From contig CM072806.1 in NCBI GenBank assembly GCA_037013495.1, positions 21,279,501-21,343,500 on the forward strand: a stretch of 64,000 bases of DNA, in the 5' to 3' direction. The number at the start of each line of letters is the position of its first letter. Position 1 is the stretch's first letter. The stretch comes from Hippophae tibetana. Lineage: Eukaryota; Streptophyta; Magnoliopsida; Rosales; Elaeagnaceae. Of this stretch, positions 12,401-24,489 are shown piece after piece. The position numbers and the translations under genes were made by a program. The notes under the pieces are model-generated. The model worked only from the letters and a program-made list of their open reading frames with translations. It did no database searches and was not told where the DNA came from.

Positions 12401-13121
12401 GAGGTAATCAAATTCATATGGAGGTCCATAATTTATCGCTTTAGCCTCCCCAAAGAGCTTGTTATGGATAATGGGCGCCAATTCACCAATCGAAAGCTCA
12501 AGAAATTTGCCCTAAAATATAATATCAAGATCGTCCACTCTACACCTTACTACCCCCAGGCCAATGGTTAGGCAGAGTCTTCCAACAAATTAATCATCAA
12601 CCTTTTAATGAAAAAACTGGAAAGAACCAAAGGAAAATGGGTGGAGGAATTACTCGGCGCCCTCTAGGCTATTCGAACAAGCCCACGAGGGAGCACCATG
12701 GAAACCCCCTTCTCCTTAGTATATGGAACCGAAGCAGTAATACCCATTAAAGTCACGATCCCTACTCATAGATTGACTATAACAGAAGAGCAAAACGAGA
12801 TAAAAAGAGCAACCAAATTAATTTTAGTCGAGGAAAGAAGATATGAGGCTTTAAGATCAATAATCAAATAGAAAAGAACAATAGCAGAATATTACAACAA
12901 AACCGTGTGCTTCAAGATTTTTTCCCCATGTGATTGGGTACTTAGGAAGGTTTTTCCTAATAAAAAAAGAATGGATGGCAGGTAAAATGGGTGCAAGTTG
13001 GGAGAGACCTTATCAAATAATTGCAACAACATTAGGAGGGGAGTACGTATTCAAAAGCATTGAAGGCATTAAGGAAAGCACAAGCTGGAATGCCAGACAT
13101 TTAAAAAGACACTACTTTTAA
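9459..13121 (+). pseudogene. Gypsy pol: protease, RT, two RNase H regions, integrase
   Basis: Protease spans about 9580-9890 with active-site DIGSS at 9648-9662 (normally D-T/G-G). RT spans about 10080-10850; it keeps YIDD at 10541-10552, but near 10290 the frame jumps from LNVHTKAR to SIDQLVDAF, losing roughly 70 residues of the fingers. A broken first RNase H lies at 10896-11400. A second, archaeal-type RNase H lies at 11408-11790: DG is present, but the usual SDSQ is SNSW, so a catalytic Asp is lost. Integrase has its HHCC finger at 12060-12210, Asp residues at GFDIVG and VMDNG, and Glu at 12575. Stops include 12569-12571 and 12665-12667. The product cannot work. Confidence 0.88.
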
Positions 13122-13233
13122 GAAATATATGTATTAACCTACCCATCTTTTTCTCTTCTTTTTTGTAAAACAACGACGCACCTATATTTATAAAATAAAA
13201 CACTTCAGCATCAGATTACTTACTTACAGCTAT

Positions 13234-13590
13234 CTCCTCACCTATATCTATAAATCTGATAGAGCACCCTAATAATGGAAGAAGTCGAGTTTCCCACCTT
13301 GGTCAAATAACTAGGTCAACACTCAGAGAACCTCGATCAAAAACCAGGTCAAGCTTTCCCATAAAATGGGTATCAAGGGCTCCTCACCTAGATCTATAAA
13401 TCTAGTAGAGCACCCCCAACAAAGGAAGAAGTCAAGTTACCCACCTCGGTCAAATAACCAGGTCGGCACTCAGAAAACCTCGGTCAAAAACCAGGTCAAG
13501 CTATCATGTAAAATGGATATCAGGGGCTCATCACCTAGATCTATAAATCTGGTAAAACACACCACCTCGGCCAATATCCAGGTCGGCACA
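13234..13590 (+). repeat. Tandem repeat, about 146 bp, 2.5 copies
   Basis: Units begin CTCCTCACCTA (13234), CTCCTCACCTA (13380) and CTCATCACCTA (13527), giving periods of 146 and 147 bp. Each carries ATCTATAAATCTG/AGTAGAGCACC and two related blocks of the form ACCTCGGTCAAAnACCAGGTC, so there is also a short internal repeat. It lies just after pol, in the variable 3' region of a Tat-type element. Confidence 0.85.
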
Positions 13591-13799
13591 AAAATAAAAA
13601 ATAAAAAATAAAAATTTCATTATACATAAATACATGCCGATCCGATTGTTTATTCATTTTTCACAAAACACAAACATATATAATATATATGGATCATCAT
13701 AAATGACAGGTTCCGGATATACCGTCCTCATTTTTGACTCAGCACGGACATTTAAAAACTCTTTAAACGCTTGGACACACATCCTATATCTGGATCATC

Positions 13800-14205
13800 A
13801 ATTTCTTAAATCAAAGGCAAAAGTTCGCCCTGAATCTCCACCACCTTTTCACAAGCATAAGTGACAGGTTCTCGGTATGCCATCCTCATTGCGAGCAACC
13901 CCCATTCCAGATCTTCAGTAACCTCCATAACTTTAAGAAAAAACTCTTTCAGATCGCTTCATATAAAAACCTGCCCAAAATGACTCTCTACCAACAAGAT
14001 TCGCCATATTAGTTAAGGTTTTCTTTTCATGAGATTGCATTTAAGATAAAAGCTCGTTACAAGTAGCGAGCTCACACTTGGTTTCTTCTGTACTGCATTC
14101 AAGCCTCACAACCTCAGCTTTCAACACCCTAATCTCATCCTTGAGCCTACAACTTGCTATGCGAAAGGCTCGAAGTAAGCATCTATTCGTTCGGTCAAAA
14201 TCCAT
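13800..14205 (-). pseudogene. Short antisense ORF inside Gypsy element, coiled coil
   Basis: From an ATG at 14205 (minus strand) the frame reads a charged, heptad-rich segment of about 54 residues (containing RLKDEIRVLKAEVVRLE) to a stop near 14040, then continues brokenly. It lies downstream of the larger antisense frames and resembles them in its coiled-coil character. It is probably part of the same antisense gene or a second one. Function unknown. Confidence 0.4.
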
Positions 14206-14572
14206 ATCACGCGAGCAGAAAAGTTAGGCGAATTTAATATATATATATAATTTTTTTTTCTCAAACGCATAAAAAAGATTAACGTTCTACCATCCCTTTT
14301 ATAGGGACACAAAAAAATAATAAATAATAATAATTATTACATAACATGACAAAAGGGTAGGTCAAACCACATAAATACACAATAAAAAGACAAAATGTCT
14401 GTATTTACTAAATCTATAGGTACAAAATCCAAGTAATAGCTCGCGACTATACCAAATAACATGTAAGTTATGAGGAATACATTAAATTGATCGAGCTCAA
14501 AAAACATATATCAAAATTAACAAATAAACTAAACTAATCAAAATTAACAAATAAACTAAAACTAAAGATTGA

Positions 14573-15885
14573 CTATTCCTTCATCTGGAACTTCTGCTCT
14601 GTCCTCCCTATCAGAAGAGCCCATTCCTCTTTCCTCCTCCTCAATTGACTATAGACTAGCATAACAGGTATATCCAGAATGCGATAATAATACTCGCCTA
14701 AACCTTTCTTCTTTGCCTTTGTCTTGAAAGTGTCCATAGCCAGCTCATAAGCCCGCTCGACGCTAAACTCCAATTTCTGGGCCATAGCATCCACATCAGT
14801 TTGCACTTGATGTCGCACTTCCTCAGTAGATACCTCAGCCTGTCTTTTTACATCCCTCATCCCCTCCTCGCACTCAGTCACATGTCGAGCATACAAATTT
14901 AGCTCAAATGCAAGTCGCTTCAACTTTTCCTCCTTATTAACCGCTTCATTCTCCCACTTCATTGTTTTCACCAACAAATCTGCATATTTTGCATGCAACG
15001 ACACATGAGCCTATTTTTCTTTCACAAACTCAAACTTCACATAATCTACATTTTTAGCTCGGTCAAAATCAAAAAGTAGCATCGCCTGATACAGTTGACG
15101 TCGAATGAGCTCACCAGCATCAGCTCCCTCAAAAATAGCTACGAGCTGCTCCTTGCATGCATCCCCAGATACGTGGCTCATACAATGGTCAAGATATTCT
15201 GGCGCTAGGCCCCTATGCAACACAATTCCGTCCACATCCGCAGTAAGATCCTCCACGACAGCCTTCCCCTTCCTTACATCCTTAAGGGATTTTTCCAAAA
15301 TCTTTGGATCCGGTACGAGGAGTGGAAGACCCGCCCTGCTCACACGGAGGCAATACAGGAGCACAAACATTCAAAGGCTCCGGATCATGCCTAGCCTCAC
15401 CAACACCAACCTTTTTCTTTTTTTTTCTTAAGATTCCAGGTACGACCTTCATGCGAGGATTTATCCCTCTTTTTACCAACAGAGGAACCCCCTTCCCCGG
15501 GAGTAGGAATGGCACCAGTAGGAGAGCTTTGACTCTCTAGCGTAATCTTACTCTTCATTCGCACAAAAAGTTGCTCGGAGGTTAATTCCATTCGAGCTGC
15601 AAATTAAAACAAAAATATATGTAAAAAATAATAATAAAAAATAAAATAATATACAAATATAAAAATCGTAATAGTAGGGGAACAATATGTTAGGCTGGGA
15701 ACAAAAGGGTCACCATCATCCAAATCCACCTCGCATCCATCCCCGACATCTGCAGTGGGAGTTCTGCATTTAATCGTAATGTGGGCTTTAATAGAAGCTT
15801 GTTGTTTACGATTCACCCTAAGAGGAGGCTCTACAACACCATGCCTCATTAACCCACATGAAACAAACCACAGAGTGTTCAACAA
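14573..15885 (-). pseudogene. Antisense ORF of Tat element, C-terminal part
   Basis: Minus-strand frames 15370-15011 and 15004-14573 are one reading frame separated by a single TAG. The second part is rich in Lys, Glu and Arg, with heptad spacing, and is probably a coiled coil. Upstream (15885-15375) the frame shifts between short pieces. Such long charged segments follow the conserved domain in the antisense ORF of Tat-type elements. The role of this protein is not known; it is not needed for the LTR element's core cycle in related lineages. Confidence 0.65.
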
Positions 15886-15899
15886 CGCCCTCTAGTTTG

Positions 15900-16813
15900 T
15901 CTTCTCAAGCAAATAGTTCTAAATATCAACCAACCTTTGTTTCGTAAGGTCGTAATTAGAGAGGCCATGTTTCTAATCACAACCTTAGTGTCATTCCAGA
16001 CACTCCTAACCAACCTTGTGTCATTAGTAGGAGATTCCCACCGACCCGATACATAGAAAAAATACCCCTTCTAATTTTTTTCATTTTCAGGAAGGAATAC
16101 ATTCACCCCACGATCCTACTTAACATACATATACACCATCATCGGGTCTGTGGGGTTCTGTTTAAGTACATACGCCTCATTGAATTCAGCCATCTCCAAA
16201 TTCACCCTCACCTCTTGGCATATCAGCGTCAAGCAAAGAAGATATCTCCACTCATTGGGCATCAATTGCCCTAGTGTGAGCTACGTCTTGACTAAAAACC
16301 TCCTGATAAAAGGATACAAAGGAAACCTTACTCCTAACCACAAAGCTTTCTCATGAAAAATGGTCCACTCAGTTGGAGGTGCATCACCATCATAAACATT
16401 TTCGGGAGGAATCGTTATCTGAACGGTTGAGGCAATATCATAGGTTCTTCTTATCCTCTCTTCATCCTCTGGCAACAACCACAAGTTTTTGGAGCGGCCG
16501 CCCAGCCCCTGACACGACCTGTCGGTTCACCAGACCCTATTTTTCTGTTTTTCTTCCTCCATGTCCTAGATATTGAAATCTGAGTTTGAGGCACACTTAA
16601 TCTCACAATTGGAACTATTTGAAGATGATGGACAGAGGTAGATGGTTGTGACAAGGACCGACTCATCGTATTAGAAGAACCCTGGCTAGAGGACCTTGAG
16701 TTTCCACTTGTACTATCATACTGGGGACTCTCCCATGAGCCCGAGCTAGAAGCTGATGTCTCTTCCCTTTGCATTTTTTGGTATAAAGCTACGAAAAATA
16801 TAAAAAAAAACAA
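15900..16813 (-). pseudogene. Antisense ORF of Tat element, conserved N-terminal domain
   Basis: Read on the minus strand from about 16777, a Ser-rich leader (positions 16780-16600) is followed by a domain at about 16420-16100 containing FHEKALWLGVRFPLYPF and, after a frame change, MPNEWRYLL. This pattern (a Phe-x-Glu start, GVRFPL, then PN-x-W) is that of the family catalogued as putative gypsy-type transposon protein (PF04195-like), found in plant Tat elements on the strand opposite gag-pol. At least one TAG and one or more frame changes break it. Expression would need a promoter near the 3' LTR, which I did not identify. Confidence 0.65.
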
Positions 16814-17194
16814 TAGCAGGGGGTAAGATACGAAAAAAGAGATTACATAGAGACAATCTAAAAATTAAACAAAATGTTAGAACACAAACCGACCTGAAAA
16901 GAAAGTAGCAAATCGTTAGGAAATCTACGCTTGAGTTCTAAAAAAGCTGAACAGAGAATATGTTAACACGAGCTGAAATCTTACCACCGAACTGAAAATC
17001 TCTCAACAAACTCAAGGAGAAACGAAAAAAATTTAGGTGAACTAAATAATAAGCCTCAGCCCAGGCACCCCTTTATATAAGAACATTAAATTTCTCTCTC
17101 CAATCAACTGACAAAACATTTATGGTGGAGATTGAAACGGTTCATATCCGGTGACCAGTATCACACTCTTCCACCTTAAACTAAATCCCAAGCT

Positions 17195-17213
17195 AAAAGA
17201 GTAAGGGACTTGA
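17195..17213 (+). other. Polypurine tract of Gypsy element
   Basis: AAAAGAGTAAGGGACTTGA directly precedes the TG of the 3' LTR at 17214. It is the expected site for plus-strand priming. Confidence 0.65.
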
Positions 17214-17637
17214 TGTTTGGACATTTTAACATCCAAACTAGCCCAAATACCGAACCGAGCTTTATACAAAGCCGAAGACTAGCCCAAGACGGAAGATGAA
17301 GCACCCTATGCATCCCACCCATGGGACAAACCAATCCCAAAGACTGAGCTCTATATCAACCGAGTTGGACGTCACCTTGAGCTCGGTCACACAAGGATCT
17401 CGAGTTCGGTCATAGAAAGACCTTGTTATAAGCACGGTTAAACCCAACCTAGATTTCTGACACGTTATACTTTATGTCAAATAATATCCTACTGTCATAT
17501 ATTTGCATTCACACATTATTTATCTAACACCTATACAATTTATGTGCTATAAATATATAGATCACTTACGAGGATCCACCATTGGAATCCTTGGCAACAT
17601 ACTCTCTCTCTCTAGTCAAACTCTGCACCACTCAACG
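17214..17637 (+). repeat. 3' LTR of Gypsy element
   Basis: Direct repeat of 7276-7709. It starts TGTTTGGACAT and ends CACTCAACG, followed by the duplicated AGAAT at 17638-17642. Confidence 0.92.
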
Positions 17638-17642
17638 AGAAT

Positions 17643-19550
17643 AAAACTACCTCGTGTATAACATAAAAAACTTTCCACTAAATTTCATTCACATCACGTA
17701 TACAACCAGATTTATCTCCTCATTAAATCCCCTGTGATTCCAAACCCCATCACAATTAATACACATGACTCCAATTGATATTCATAACCTCATCATCATC
17801 CAACTATTGTGAAAAATTATGTTCCTTAATTGTCAAAAAATTGATAAGATATATCAGAACAAACCTCAAGGAAAAAAGAAAACATATATATGTTCCTTAT
17901 GTCAAAATTCTTTTATTTCAGGAAATGAGATGGTAATATCATTGGAAGTTAAAGGAGTGATATGCATACAATGCTTATGGTATCTTCCTTTTCAATCTAT
18001 AACTCTGCATGACTTGTGTACTGATACAACTATCTACTAACGGATAACTCATGCAGAGCAACTCTACCTAAACAACAGTTTTGATTTTCTTTCTGAAAAA
18101 TTGCAAATTTGGAGTTAATTTAACTTTTTAAAGAGTTGGCAAAGAGTTTCAAGATTATTATTATTATTATTATTTTTCCTTTCCCCTTTTTCAACTGCTG
18201 TCAATGATCAAATATGGTCTTCACAGTAACACTTAAGGATTGTAATAACAAAGGAGAATAAGTTCTTGATCAGGTAAGATTTAGGTTTCCCTCATCTAGT
18301 AATTTCCTAATCCCCATGTATCTTGTTGTGAATTATTCAAAAAAAAAAAAAAATGCACGTCTAACCAATCACTACCAATTTTTATACTAAACTATCTAAA
18401 TTTCATAAATAATAAGATTAGAAGTATTTAATCTATCAATTACAAGATTTAAGTTCATTTTTACACAATAATGAGACTAGATGTCTTCTCAATAATTTCT
18501 TTTTCTTTCTTAAGTTTTTTATCTCTTTTTTCCCTATACTTTCTAAAAGGTACTTTAAAATTAGTGTATGGCTTCTTCTCCTTCTTTATTTTTTTCGCAT
18601 TTTCACAAACTCTAAATAAATTTTGCTTTTTGGTTCATAGTTTCGGCTAAGGTAAGATCTTCAAGGGATTCTCTTGTAACACTTCTTGTGGGTTTATGGA
18701 GGATAGCCTCTTGTGGTTTTTTGTTTTACGAGCATATTATTGTCTCATATCTTTTGTTAATCATGACCACCGAACGGATTTGAAGTTTTACAAAGAAAAT
18801 ACCTCTTGAACATAGTTGTCAATATTCCCAAAAACATTGGGTGTTTGTTATCAGAGCTTGAAGATTATCAAATTTCCAATTCCTCATATTCCGATTCACC
18901 CAAAATCTAATTCCATTTTATTTCATTACTCTGATTAGTAAACGACCTTAATTACAGAACTTGAATTGTTATAAGAATGGCATTTTCTTCTCATTAACTT
19001 AAGTCCCAATTTTATCCTCTAAATTGCAAAGTAAATGGATAATTGGAGAAAATAAATAGAAATTACAAAATATATTTTATATATCTCCTATGAGTGTTCC
19101 AGTGATCACTTTTTATTTTTTATAAATTGGATACATTAGTCACCTTATTTAAAATTGTTACACTAATCACCATAATACTTAACAAGTGATATACTTCAAT
19201 CATATTTTGATACACTTAGTCTCCTTTTCATGATGATTAAAGTGTCTAAAAACAATTCAAAGGTACCACCTGTTAAGAATTAAGTTGATTCTAATATACC
19301 AATTTCAAGGTGACTAAAAGTGACCAAAATACCCGCTAGTCCTCTCTCCTACTCTTAATAAAATAGGAAAAAAAATATTGAGTGATAAATCAAACACATC
19401 AACTTCATAGGCTTATGCATTCTAGCATAACAAATGCTATTCGGCACAACTCATTGGTTACCAGCAAGGAGAGAGCTTCAATTGTACAACCATGTAATTC
19501 AAGTTAATAAATCAGAACTATATCATAGGAAAGTTTTAGGTATATGATAT
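17643..19550. other. Spacer downstream of the catalase pseudogene
   Basis: No supported gene. It holds an ATT microsatellite near 18155-18175, a poly-A run near 18340 and A+T-rich filler. A 73-codon plus-strand frame at 17819-18040 contains two Cys-x2-Cys pairs (CSLC and CIQC) about 26 residues apart, like a zinc-ribbon spacing. No start context, splice site or homologue supports it as a gene. Confidence 0.4.
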
Positions 19551-19586
19551 AACACAGGGATTATCAATTAAGCATTAACACTTGAT

Positions 19587-19976
19587 TCATCCTTCCCACT
19601 TTAGCTTCTGACCAAGAGACTTGTCCGCCTGTATTTCCAAAAATCAACCGAGTACACGATGTAAACACAATTCCTCAATATCTTTAAAGAGAGTTTGTCC
19701 AATTACTGATATTACAGGTTCTTAGAGGATTCAAGAATGACTGACCTGAGACCAATATGAGATCCAGATGCTGCGGATATCATGGGTGACATGGGGTTAG
19801 ACAAGGCATCAATCCATCGGCAGATAAATCGCTCTTGTCTGGAACCACATAGAGATAGTAAAGAAAATCGTTATTAAATTTCATTACTAGACTACTGACA
19901 GCATGCCACGTGCACATTAAGTCAACTACTGATGACATGATGACCAAAAACACCTATATGGTGATCAAGAGCGGTA
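19587..19976 (-). pseudogene. Catalase pseudogene, last exons (downstream of the Copia insertion)
   Basis: This is the 3' part of the catalase gene that starts at 28919. The broken exon resumes at 19976 (YRS, then TGA in place of Trp at 19965-19967) and ends at 19954 before a GT. The next exon is 19838-19746 and contains QERFICRWIDALSNP, then a 1-base deletion near 19791-19797, after which VTHDIRSIWISYWSQ reads in the shifted frame. The last exon is 19628-19587: ADKSLGQKL, then divergent codons and TGA, so the usual C-terminus with its peroxisome signal is lost. Introns at 19839-19953 and 19629-19745 keep GT and AG ends. The conserved peptides make the family certain. Confidence 0.9.
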
Positions 19977-20029
19977 TCTCTTGTTATAAATTAGCACTTA
20001 CGGAAGCGAAGATCGGGTCCAATTTTAGT

Positions 20030-21321
20030 TGTACAACAGATGATCCACCTTCTTTCATTTGGTCCATAAGTAAGTGTGTGTTCCTAAAAATCAATCTCAC
20101 TAAGTGTGTCTAGTGTCTGCTTTGATACCAATTGAAAGTTTATAAAATATGGAGCTGATTAACCTAGAGGGGGTGAATAGGTTATTCTTAATTTTTTTTT
20201 ATTAATTTATAACTTGATAACCTAAACAAGGCGGCCAGATATGAAATCGCGTGTAAGAATAAAGTGCGGAAATAAAATAATAACACGCGATATTTTTAGG
20301 TGGAAACAACCTAGGCCACAACCATGATCTAAGAGGAAAACCACCGATCCACCGGACCACCTAACTTTCCACTATGAAAATCAAATGTTCAAGTACAAAC
20401 TCGGTCTTATGCTACCCTCCCTAGGATACTGCCCCAATGTACTTTACTTACAAGCCCCTGCTTTATTTTCACAGTTTCCAATATTAGCATGAACGGTTTC
20501 CAGACCAACGTTCTAATAAGCTCCCCCTAATCAGATCGTTCACAAATCAACTGCAACATTGGTTAGCACAAAAAAAAACACAAGTGACTGTGTGTGTTCT
20601 AGAACAAATTTAATAATGAATAATCCTAACTAGATGATTCAAAACATATGTCACTTAAATTAAATCAACTAACAAATTCTAGATCAAAAAGATTAAGCAC
20701 AAATTTAATAAAAAATAGCTTTTTTGAAATTTAATCATCAAATCAAATAATTATGATTACACATAAAATTATTTAATTTAAACATGTAAAAATATAATTA
20801 AGAAGAAGCTATAGAAAGATAAAACATATCAAATAAATTTATTAATAAATACCTCTAATATGATATCAATTTGATATTTATCAATCTATTTAATTCTTTA
20901 TTTATTAATAAAAAAAATTATAATTATCAAATCAATATAAATCTGCTACTCAAACATATAATTATCAAATCAATATATATATATATTAACTACCTTTTTG
21001 AATATATATATATATATTGATTACTTACTACAATTCGTTTTTTGAATCCAGGTGGTAAGCCAATACTGCAATCCCTTTTTTTGTTTGAATCCAGGTGATA
21101 TGCCAATACCCTTTGAAGTACTAATAATGCAGAGAAGTAATGATATATTTTTTCTTTAAAATCTTTTCTCCTTTGATGTTCGGCCGTAAGGTTTTTTTTT
21201 CTTTTTCAAAGAACACACAACATCAACCCTAATGTCTCTTTATTTATAGATAATTATAATACCTAATAGTATTAGGGTTAAATGTACTTTGGGCTTAATT
21301 TTTCAAAGCCCATTCAAAACC

Positions 21322-21364
<43 letters not shown>

Positions 21365-21606
21365 TCACATCTTAAAAATATTAAGACACATAAAAATATT
21401 TAAACACCAAAAATAATTTTAGATTTATGAAGGTATACTATTAAATATATAAATGTAATCATATGTGTCATAATTATAAAGGACATACCTGAAGTACGGA
21501 TATTTGGAACTTGAATATTTATTCGGCTGTTCTTGATAAACTTGATAGCAGACCTAAAAATAAATTTACAAGTAAATATTTTGTCCACGAAAATAGCCAA
21601 CACTCA
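20030..21606 (-). mobile_element. Partial second Copia (LTR, primer site, gag start) inside the 3' LTR
   Basis: The left LTR of the catalase-exon Copia should be about 640 bp but spans 1710 bp. In its middle the minus strand holds a probable LTR (about 21606 to 20133, beginning TGAGTGTTGGC and ending AACTTTCA). Next come a primer site TGGTATCAAAGC at 20119-20130 and a gag-like start MDQMKEGGSSVVQ at about 20060. It then breaks off at the host LTR. The phrase CCTAGAGGGGGTGAATAGG near its end is common in plant Copia LTRs. I infer a truncated nested element. Boundaries are approximate and no target duplication can be checked, because the left side is lost. Confidence 0.5.
21325..21361. repeat. 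(AT)n microsatellite
   Basis: About 18 AT units within the nested LTR-like sequence. Confidence 0.9.
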
Positions 21607-21784
21607 TAGTCCTTACAATATTGATATATAATAAACAAAAGGGTTGAGCGTTTAATATTGGGCTTTAAAGTTTTGGGCCATATAAATAACAAATCTTCAC
21701 CTTGGCTCAAAACACAAAACAAGTTCTTCAAATGAAATTCCTCGGATTACCAAAATAACCGTCGTCCAAAGCCCCAAAGGGTGA

Positions 21785-24480
21785 TTATATTCTACAAACA
21801 CCAATCAAGTCCAAACAATGCTTGAACTTGTTAAATGGAACTAGTTTGGTTAACATATCTACTGGATTCTCTGTAGTGACTATCTTATTGACAACAATAG
21901 CACCCTGAGAGACAATGTCACGAACGAAGTGATATCTAACATCAATGTGTTTGGTTCTTTCATGATACATAGTATTCTTAGTCAAGTGTATTGCACTCTG
22001 ACTATCACAAAATACAACAGAAGTATTCTGGTGTAAACCCAAATCACAAACCAAACCTCTAAGTCAAATGGTTTCTTTCACTGCTTCTACTGCTACTATA
22101 TATTCTGCCTCTGTCGTAAACAAAGCAACTGTAGACTGTAAAGTAGCCTTCCAACTAATGGCACAATGAGAAAGAGTGAAGACATAACCTGTCAAAGATC
22201 TTCTTCTATCCAGATCACCAGCATAATCAGAGTCCACAAAACTAATAACACTGCAACCAGTATTAGAACTCCCATCATATACCAAACCAAAGTTAGATGT
22301 ACCTTTCAAATACCGAAGTATCCATTTCACTGCTTGCTAATGACCCTTACCAGGATTACCCATATATCTACTGACAACACTAACTGCATATGAAATGTCT
22401 GGACGAGTATAAACCATATCGTACATCAAACTGCCAATGGCACTAGCATATGAAACCTGAGACATGTACCGCTCTTCTTCTTCTGACTGTGGTGACAAAT
22501 CTAAAGAAAGCCTGAAATGCGCAACTAATGGCATATTCACAGGTTTAGAATCTTTCATGCCAAAGCATTCAAGAACTTTTTCAATATAACTTTTCTGAGT
22601 CAAATAAAGCTTGCACGCTTGTCTATCCCTGTAAATTTCCATGCTTAAAATTTTCTTCGCTGCACCCAAATTTTTTATCTCAAATTCACCACTAAGTTGA
22701 GACTTTAAATTCTGAATTTCAAACTTATTCTTAGAAGCAATAAGCATGTCATCAACATAAAGTAACAAATAAACAGATGAACCATCATGGAATCTTTTAT
22801 GATAAACACAACTATCATAATCACTCCTAGAGTACCCATGATCAATCATAAAAGAATCAAACCGTTTATACCACTGACTAGGAGATTGCTTCAGCCCATA
22901 TAAAGACTTTTTCAATAAACAAACATGATCTTCCTTACCTCGAACAACAAACCCCTCTAGTTGATGCATATATATTTTTTCCTCAAGCTCACCATGTAAG
23001 AAGGTTGTCTTGACATCAAGTTGTTCTAATTCCATGTCAAACAATGCAACCATAGCAAGCAACACACGAATAGAGCTATGTTTCACAACAGGTGAAAATA
23101 CTTCATTGAAGTCAATACCCTTCTTCTGACAATAGCCCTTTGCAACAACACATGTCTTGAACCTAGCTGCTTCACCCTCAGGTATACCTTCCTTTTTCTT
23201 GAAAACTCATTTGTTTCCAACAATCTTCTGGCCCTTAGGCGATTTCACCAATTCCCAAGTATGATTCTTATGAAGTGATTCAATCTCTTCATTCATAGCA
23301 ATCAACTACTAAACAGACTCATCACAAGTGATAGCTTCATGATAACTAGAAGGTCCATACACCTCAATAGACTCTGCCACAAACAATGCAAAAGAAACTA
23401 AGTCTGCATCTGCGTACCTCTGAGGGCGTTGAATCTCTCTTATTCCTTTACCCTTAATAATACTATATGGTTGCTCATGTTGCTCTTCTGCTACATCATG
23501 AGCAGAATCATCTATCTCATCCATAGATGGTTGATATGAAGTGCCCTCTTACACTTGACTAGGAGCTCTACTCTCAAGCTCCACCTGCTCACTAACACCG
23601 TGGTCTTTATCTATAACAATAGACTTTTTCTTTTCTTTTCCAACATGGAAAACTCATCAAACTTAACATCTTTACTAATCACAAATTTAGGTGACTTGGG
23701 TTCAACACATCATAATCTATAACCCTTCACCCCAGAAGGATACCCCAAAAATATGCATTTCAATGCCCTGGGCTCAAGTTTACCATCATTAACATGAGCA
23801 TAAGCAAGACAACCAAAAGCTTTTAAATCAAAATAATTAGCAAGAGTATCAAAGAATACCTCAAACAGAGTCTTCAGCTCAATTGTAGTTGATGGAGACC
23901 GATTAACCAAATAGCAGGCATGGTTACAAGCTTCAGTCCAAAAGGATTTATCCAAGTCAGCTTGTATGCTTTTTTCTAAGAGAGTCCTATTTATACGTTA
24001 TGTTACTCTATTTTGCTGTGGTGTATGACGCACAGTGCGGTGTCTCACTAGGCCATTTCTTTCACAGAACTCATTAAATTGACTGTCACAAAATTCCAAA
24101 CCATTATCAGTCCTCAAATGCTTGATTTTCTTGCTTGTTTGATTTTCTGTACAAGCCTTGAATTTCATAAATTTTGAGAACGCATCATTCTTATTTTTCA
24201 AAAAATACACCCAAACATGACGAGAGAATTCATCAGTAAAAGTCAACATATATCGGGCACCACCTTTAGACACAACGCGAGAAGGACCTCAAAGATCTAA
24301 ATGAATATAATCAACAGTACCTTTCGTTTTATGGATGGTTGTACTGAACTTGACCCTACGATGCTTTCCATAGACACAATGCTCATAGAAATCAAGCTTC
24401 CCAGTTTTCTGACCACAAAGCAAATCCCGTTTGCTCAAAATAGACATCCATGCCTCACTCATATGCCCAAGCCGCATATG
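21785..24480 (-). pseudogene. Copia pol: integrase, RT, RNase H
   Basis: The integrase finger (RLGHMSE, then EHCVYGKH with one Cys lost) is at about 24470-24340. The core keeps its two Asp (HLDL near 24292, RTDNGLEF near 24110), but the catalytic Glu codon is TAA near 24000. RT spans about 23280-22330 with VFSPVVKHSSIR, LYVDDMLIAS (near 22750) and GSLMY. RNase H spans 22330-21785 with FVDSDYAG, FCDSQSAIHLTKN and the end DMLTKLVPFNKFKHCLDLIGV. Single stops at about 24289, 23956, 23710, 23306 and 22335 interrupt otherwise continuous frames. Confidence 0.88.
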
Positions 24481-24489
24481 TCATAATTG

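Larger units (their letters stand above)
7276..17637 (+). mobile_element. Tat-lineage Ty3/Gypsy retrotransposon, complete but decayed
   Basis: A 10.36-kb element with LTRs at 7276-7709 and 17214-17637, flanked by a 5-bp target duplication AGAAT (7271-7275 and 17638-17642). The primer site at 7713-7728 reads TGGCACCCACCGTGGG. Gag and pol lie at 7882-13121. Pol contains protease, RT, a broken RNase H, a second archaeal-type RNase H and integrase. A tandem repeat follows pol, and minus-strand ORFs fill 13.8-16.8 kb. A second RNase H, antisense ORFs and 3' tandem repeats are together typical of the Tat lineage. The LTRs differ at roughly 35-40 positions by eye, so the insertion is not recent. Confidence 0.92.

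Noticed and set aside
14573..16813. Antisense frames as a free host gene
   Set aside because: They lie between pol and the 3' LTR of one element with matching target duplications, and fit the known Tat antisense ORF.
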